The notes under the pieces: model-generated
The model's database searches: none
Seen by the model: only the letters and a program-made list of their open reading frames with translations
Told to the model about the DNA's origin: nothing
Program-made: the position numbers and the translations under genes
Shown: one piece after another, positions 62,139 through 64,000 of the stretch
Position numbering within the stretch: position 1 is the stretch's first letter
Layout: the number at the start of each line of letters is the position of its first letter
Source: Brevibacterium oceani
GTDB taxonomy: Bacteria; Actinomycetota; Actinomycetes; Actinomycetales; Brevibacteriaceae
Direction: 5' to 3'
Length of the DNA stretch: 64,000 nucleotides
Assembly: GCF_013623835.1 (NCBI RefSeq)
Contig: NZ_JABKDE010000002.1
Location: forward strand, 558,001 to 622,000

Positions 62139-63563
62139 GTGTTCTCGTCTGCTGAAGAACTCGTCAAGTACATCTCGGACAACGACGTGAAATTCGTCGA
62201 TGTCCGTTTCTGCGATCTGCCCGGTGTGGTCCAGCACTTCAACCTCCCCGCCGCCTCGTACGGCGAAGAGGAGATCACCGAAGGTCTGCTCTTCGACGGG
62301 TCCTCGATCACAGGTTTCCAGGGCATCCACGAATCCGACATGAAGCTGCTGGCCGATGTCACCTCCGCCTACATCGATCCCTTCCGCGAGGCGAAGACCC
62401 TCGTCGTCTCGCACTCGATCGTCGACCCGTTCACCGACGAACCGTACTCCCGCGACCCCCGCCAGGTCGCCGCAAAGGCCGAGGCCTACCTCGAGTCCAC
62501 CGGCATCGCCGACACCGTGTTCTTCGGCGCGGAAGCCGAGTTCTACCTCTTCGATTCCGTTCGCTACGACAACACTCCCGGCAGCAGCTACTACGCGGTC
62601 GAATCCGAAGAAGCGGCATGGAACACCGGTGAGGACGAGCCCGGCGGCAACCAGGGCTACAAGACTCCTTTCAAGGGCGGATACTTCCCTGTCTCCCCGC
62701 AGGATCACTTCGCCGACATCCGCGACAAGATGTCGCTGACGCTGGAGCAGATCGGCTTCGAGATGGAACGCGCCCACCATGAGGTCGGCACCGCAGGGCA
62801 GCAGGAGATCAACTACAAGTTCAAGACTCTCCAGCACGCTGGCGATCAGCTGCTCGACTTCAAATACGTCATCAAGAACACCGCTTTCGAAGCCGGCAAG
62901 TCCGCGACGTTCATGCCGAAACCGCTGTTCAACGACAACGGCTCGGGCATGCACTGCCACCAGTCGCTGTGGAAGAACGGCGAGCCGCTCTTCTACGACG
63001 AGAACGGCTACGGCGGCCTCTCCGACCTCGCCCGCTGGTACATCGGCGGACTCATCGAACACGCCGGTGCCGTGCTGGCGTTCACGAACCCGACGATCAA
63101 CTCCTACCGCCGTCTGGTCCCCGGCTACGAGGCACCCGTCAACCTCGTCTACTCGGCCCGCAACCGTTCGGCAGCGATCCGCATCCCGGTGACCGGGTCG
63201 TCGCCCAAGGCCAAGCGCCTCGAGTTCCGCGTGCCCGATCCGTCGTCGAACCCGTACCTCGCGTTCTCCGCACAGCTGATGGCCGGTCTTGACGGCATCC
63301 GCAACCGGATCGAACCGCCGGAGCCGATCGACAAGGACCTCTACGAACTCCCGCCCGAGGAGGCCAAGGACATCAAACTCGTCCCCGGCAGCCTCGACGA
63401 GGCGCTCAACGAGCTCGAGAAGGACCACGACTTCCTCACCGCCGGTGACGTCTTCACCCCGGACCTCATCGAGACCTGGATCCGGATCAAGCGTGAGAAC
63501 GAGATCGACGTTGCACGTCTGCGTCCGACACCGACGGAGTTCGAGCTCTACTACGCACTCTGA
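62139..63563 (+). CDS. glnA: glutamine synthetase, type I
   Basis: A 474-residue GS making glutamine from glutamate, ammonia and [23 protein letters not shown] (beta-grasp), [26 protein letters not shown] and [12 protein letters not shown] are catalytic-site motifs. The adenylylation Tyr is in [13 protein letters not shown] at about residue 402, so activity is probably controlled by adenylylation. GTG at 62139 has AGGAG 11 nt upstream. GlnR-like boxes precede it. Confidence 0.96.
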   Translation: MFSSAEELVKYISDNDVKFVDVRFCDLPGVVQHFNLPAASYGEEEITEGLLFDGSSITGFQGIHESDMKLLADVTSAYIDPFREAKTLVVSHSIVDPFTDEPYSRDPRQVAAKAEAYLESTGIADTVFFGAEAEFYLFDSVRYDNTPGSSYYAVESEEAAWNTGEDEPGGNQGYKTPFKGGYFPVSPQDHFADIRDKMSLTLEQIGFEMERAHHEVGTAGQQEINYKFKTLQHAGDQLLDFKYVIKNTAFEAGKSATFMPKPLFNDNGSGMHCHQSLWKNGEPLFYDENGYGGLSDLARWYIGGLIEHAGAVLAFTNPTINSYRRLVPGYEAPVNLVYSARNRSAAIRIPVTGSSPKAKRLEFRVPDPSSNPYLAFSAQLMAGLDGIRNRIEPPEPIDKDLYELPPEEAKDIKLVPGSLDEALNELEKDHDFLTAGDVFTPDLIETWIRIKRENEIDVARLRPTPTEFELYYAL

Positions 63564-63608
63564 GCCGCTCCGGCGCACGGAGGCTTCACCGCGCGTGGAA
63601 TAGAGTGA

Positions 63609-63638
63609 GGGCGTCACGGGTTTGCACCCGTGGCGCCC
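63609..63638 (+). terminator. 13-bp hairpin after glnA
   Basis: GGGCGTCACGGGT (63609-63621) pairs with ACCCGTGGCGCCC (63626-63638), with one G-U, loop TTGC, followed by TTTCGCC. It lies 45 nt after the glnA stop. Confidence 0.7.
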
Positions 63639-63695
63639 TTTCGCCGTTTCGGGCCGATACCGGGCCGGACGTACAGACCCCTGGAGGGAACGACT

Positions 63696-64000
63696 TTGAC
63701 GCATTATGACCTGCTTCTCATCGGCACCGGATCGGGAAACATGTTCCTCGACGAGCGATTCGCGGGCCTGAAGACGGCCGTCGCAGAGGAATGGCATTTC
63801 GGCGGCACCTGCCTCAACGTCGGCTGCATCCCGACGAAGATGTTCGTCTACCCCGCGACCGTGGCCGAACGGGCCGCACAGGCCGCACGCTACAACCTCT
63901 CTGCCACACACCCGCAGGTCGACTGGTCGGCTCTGCAGGAACGCATCTTCTCCCGCGTCGACGCCATCGAAGAAGGAGGACGCGAGTACCGCAGCAGTGA
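63696..64000 (+). CDS. mtr: mycothione reductase, 5' part only
   Basis: The first 101 codons of a flavin disulfide reductase, cut by the window edge. The N-terminus (HYDLLLIGTGSGNMFLDERF) has the FAD fold variant GTGSGN, and GGTCLNVGCIPTKMFVYPA holds the redox disulfide. The FLDERF and MFVYPA wording is typical of mycothione reductase, which reduces oxidised mycothiol with NADPH. TTG start at 63696 with GGAGGG 7 nt upstream. This supports a mycothiol-using actinobacterium. Confidence 0.88.
   Translation, partial: MTHYDLLLIGTGSGNMFLDERFAGLKTAVAEEWHFGGTCLNVGCIPTKMFVYPATVAERAAQAARYNLSATHPQVDWSALQERIFSRVDAIEEGGREYRSS

Noticed and set aside
62100-63911. 603-codon open frame on the minus strand opposite glnA
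   Set aside because: Antisense to an unmistakable glutamine synthetase; composition is typical of a shadow frame.
1-64000. tRNA or rRNA genes
   Set aside because: No T-loop (GTTCGANNC) with matching acceptor stem, and no rRNA-like stretch, was found on either strand by eye; a tRNAscan-SE run would settle it.

Overview
This is 64 kb of chromosome from a high-GC actinobacterium, most likely Brevibacterium or a close relative in the Micrococcales. The lineage evidence is the RNA polymerase-binding protein RbpA, the start of a mycothione reductase gene (mycothiol user), an actinobacterial bcc-aa3 respiratory gene set, an Rpf-like cell-wall enzyme, pyruvate carboxylase, and families such as DUF3043, DUF4191 and the DEDDh/GIY-YIG nuclease. 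The genus is my inference from protein resemblance. No rRNA, tRNA, CRISPR array, insertion sequence or prophage was seen.

Layout. 1-6.6 kb: 5' part of a nuclease gene (Pol I-type 5'-nuclease fused to a DEDDh exonuclease), a degenerate amidohydrolase-like gene, a polyprenol-phosphate mannose synthase, rbpA, a glycerophosphodiesterase, a small helical protein and a secreted RlpA-like protein. 6.6-16.2 kb: a WYL regulator divergent from an SDR gene with a clear operator between them; an amine oxidase / APC permease / AraC regulator / VOC protein / UvrA-like ATPase run; an Rpf-like gene; a DUF1801 gene. 16.3-22.2 kb: a DUF4442 protein, a decayed gene with an in-frame stop, an operon of two uncharacterised membrane proteins with an M20 amidohydrolase and an amidase, and ferritin. 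22.4-38.3 kb: AEC transporter, Hsp20 with a HAIR operator, methyltransferase, aspartate aminotransferase, hydroxyacyl-CoA dehydrogenase, deformylase, pyruvate carboxylase, ParA-like ATPase, MerR regulator, acyltransferase, esterase, DEDDh/GIY-YIG nuclease and trpD.

38.5-47.7 kb is the respiratory locus: ctaE-qcrCAB on the plus strand converges on ctaC-ctaD-ctaF on the minus strand. Between the two convergent operons lies about 1.9 kb holding one DUF559-type endonuclease-like gene bracketed by two near-identical 60-bp hairpin repeats. 47.8-53.6 kb: aat, an ErpA/HesB-type protein, an M20 dipeptidase, DUF3043, pyrD, pepA. 53.8-64 kb is the lipoate block: lpdA and the E2 acyltransferase gene, an odd pseudokinase-like membrane protein, lipB, lipA, DUF4191, an RDD protein, glnA with a GlnR-like box, and the start of mycothione reductase.

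The parts most worth following are the two-membrane-protein/amidohydrolase/amidase operon, the paired 60-bp repeats in the respiratory locus, the 5'-nuclease/DEDDh fusion, the pseudokinase-like protein, and helically phased GTAAC-type boxes upstream of both the Rpf-like and RlpA-like genes.
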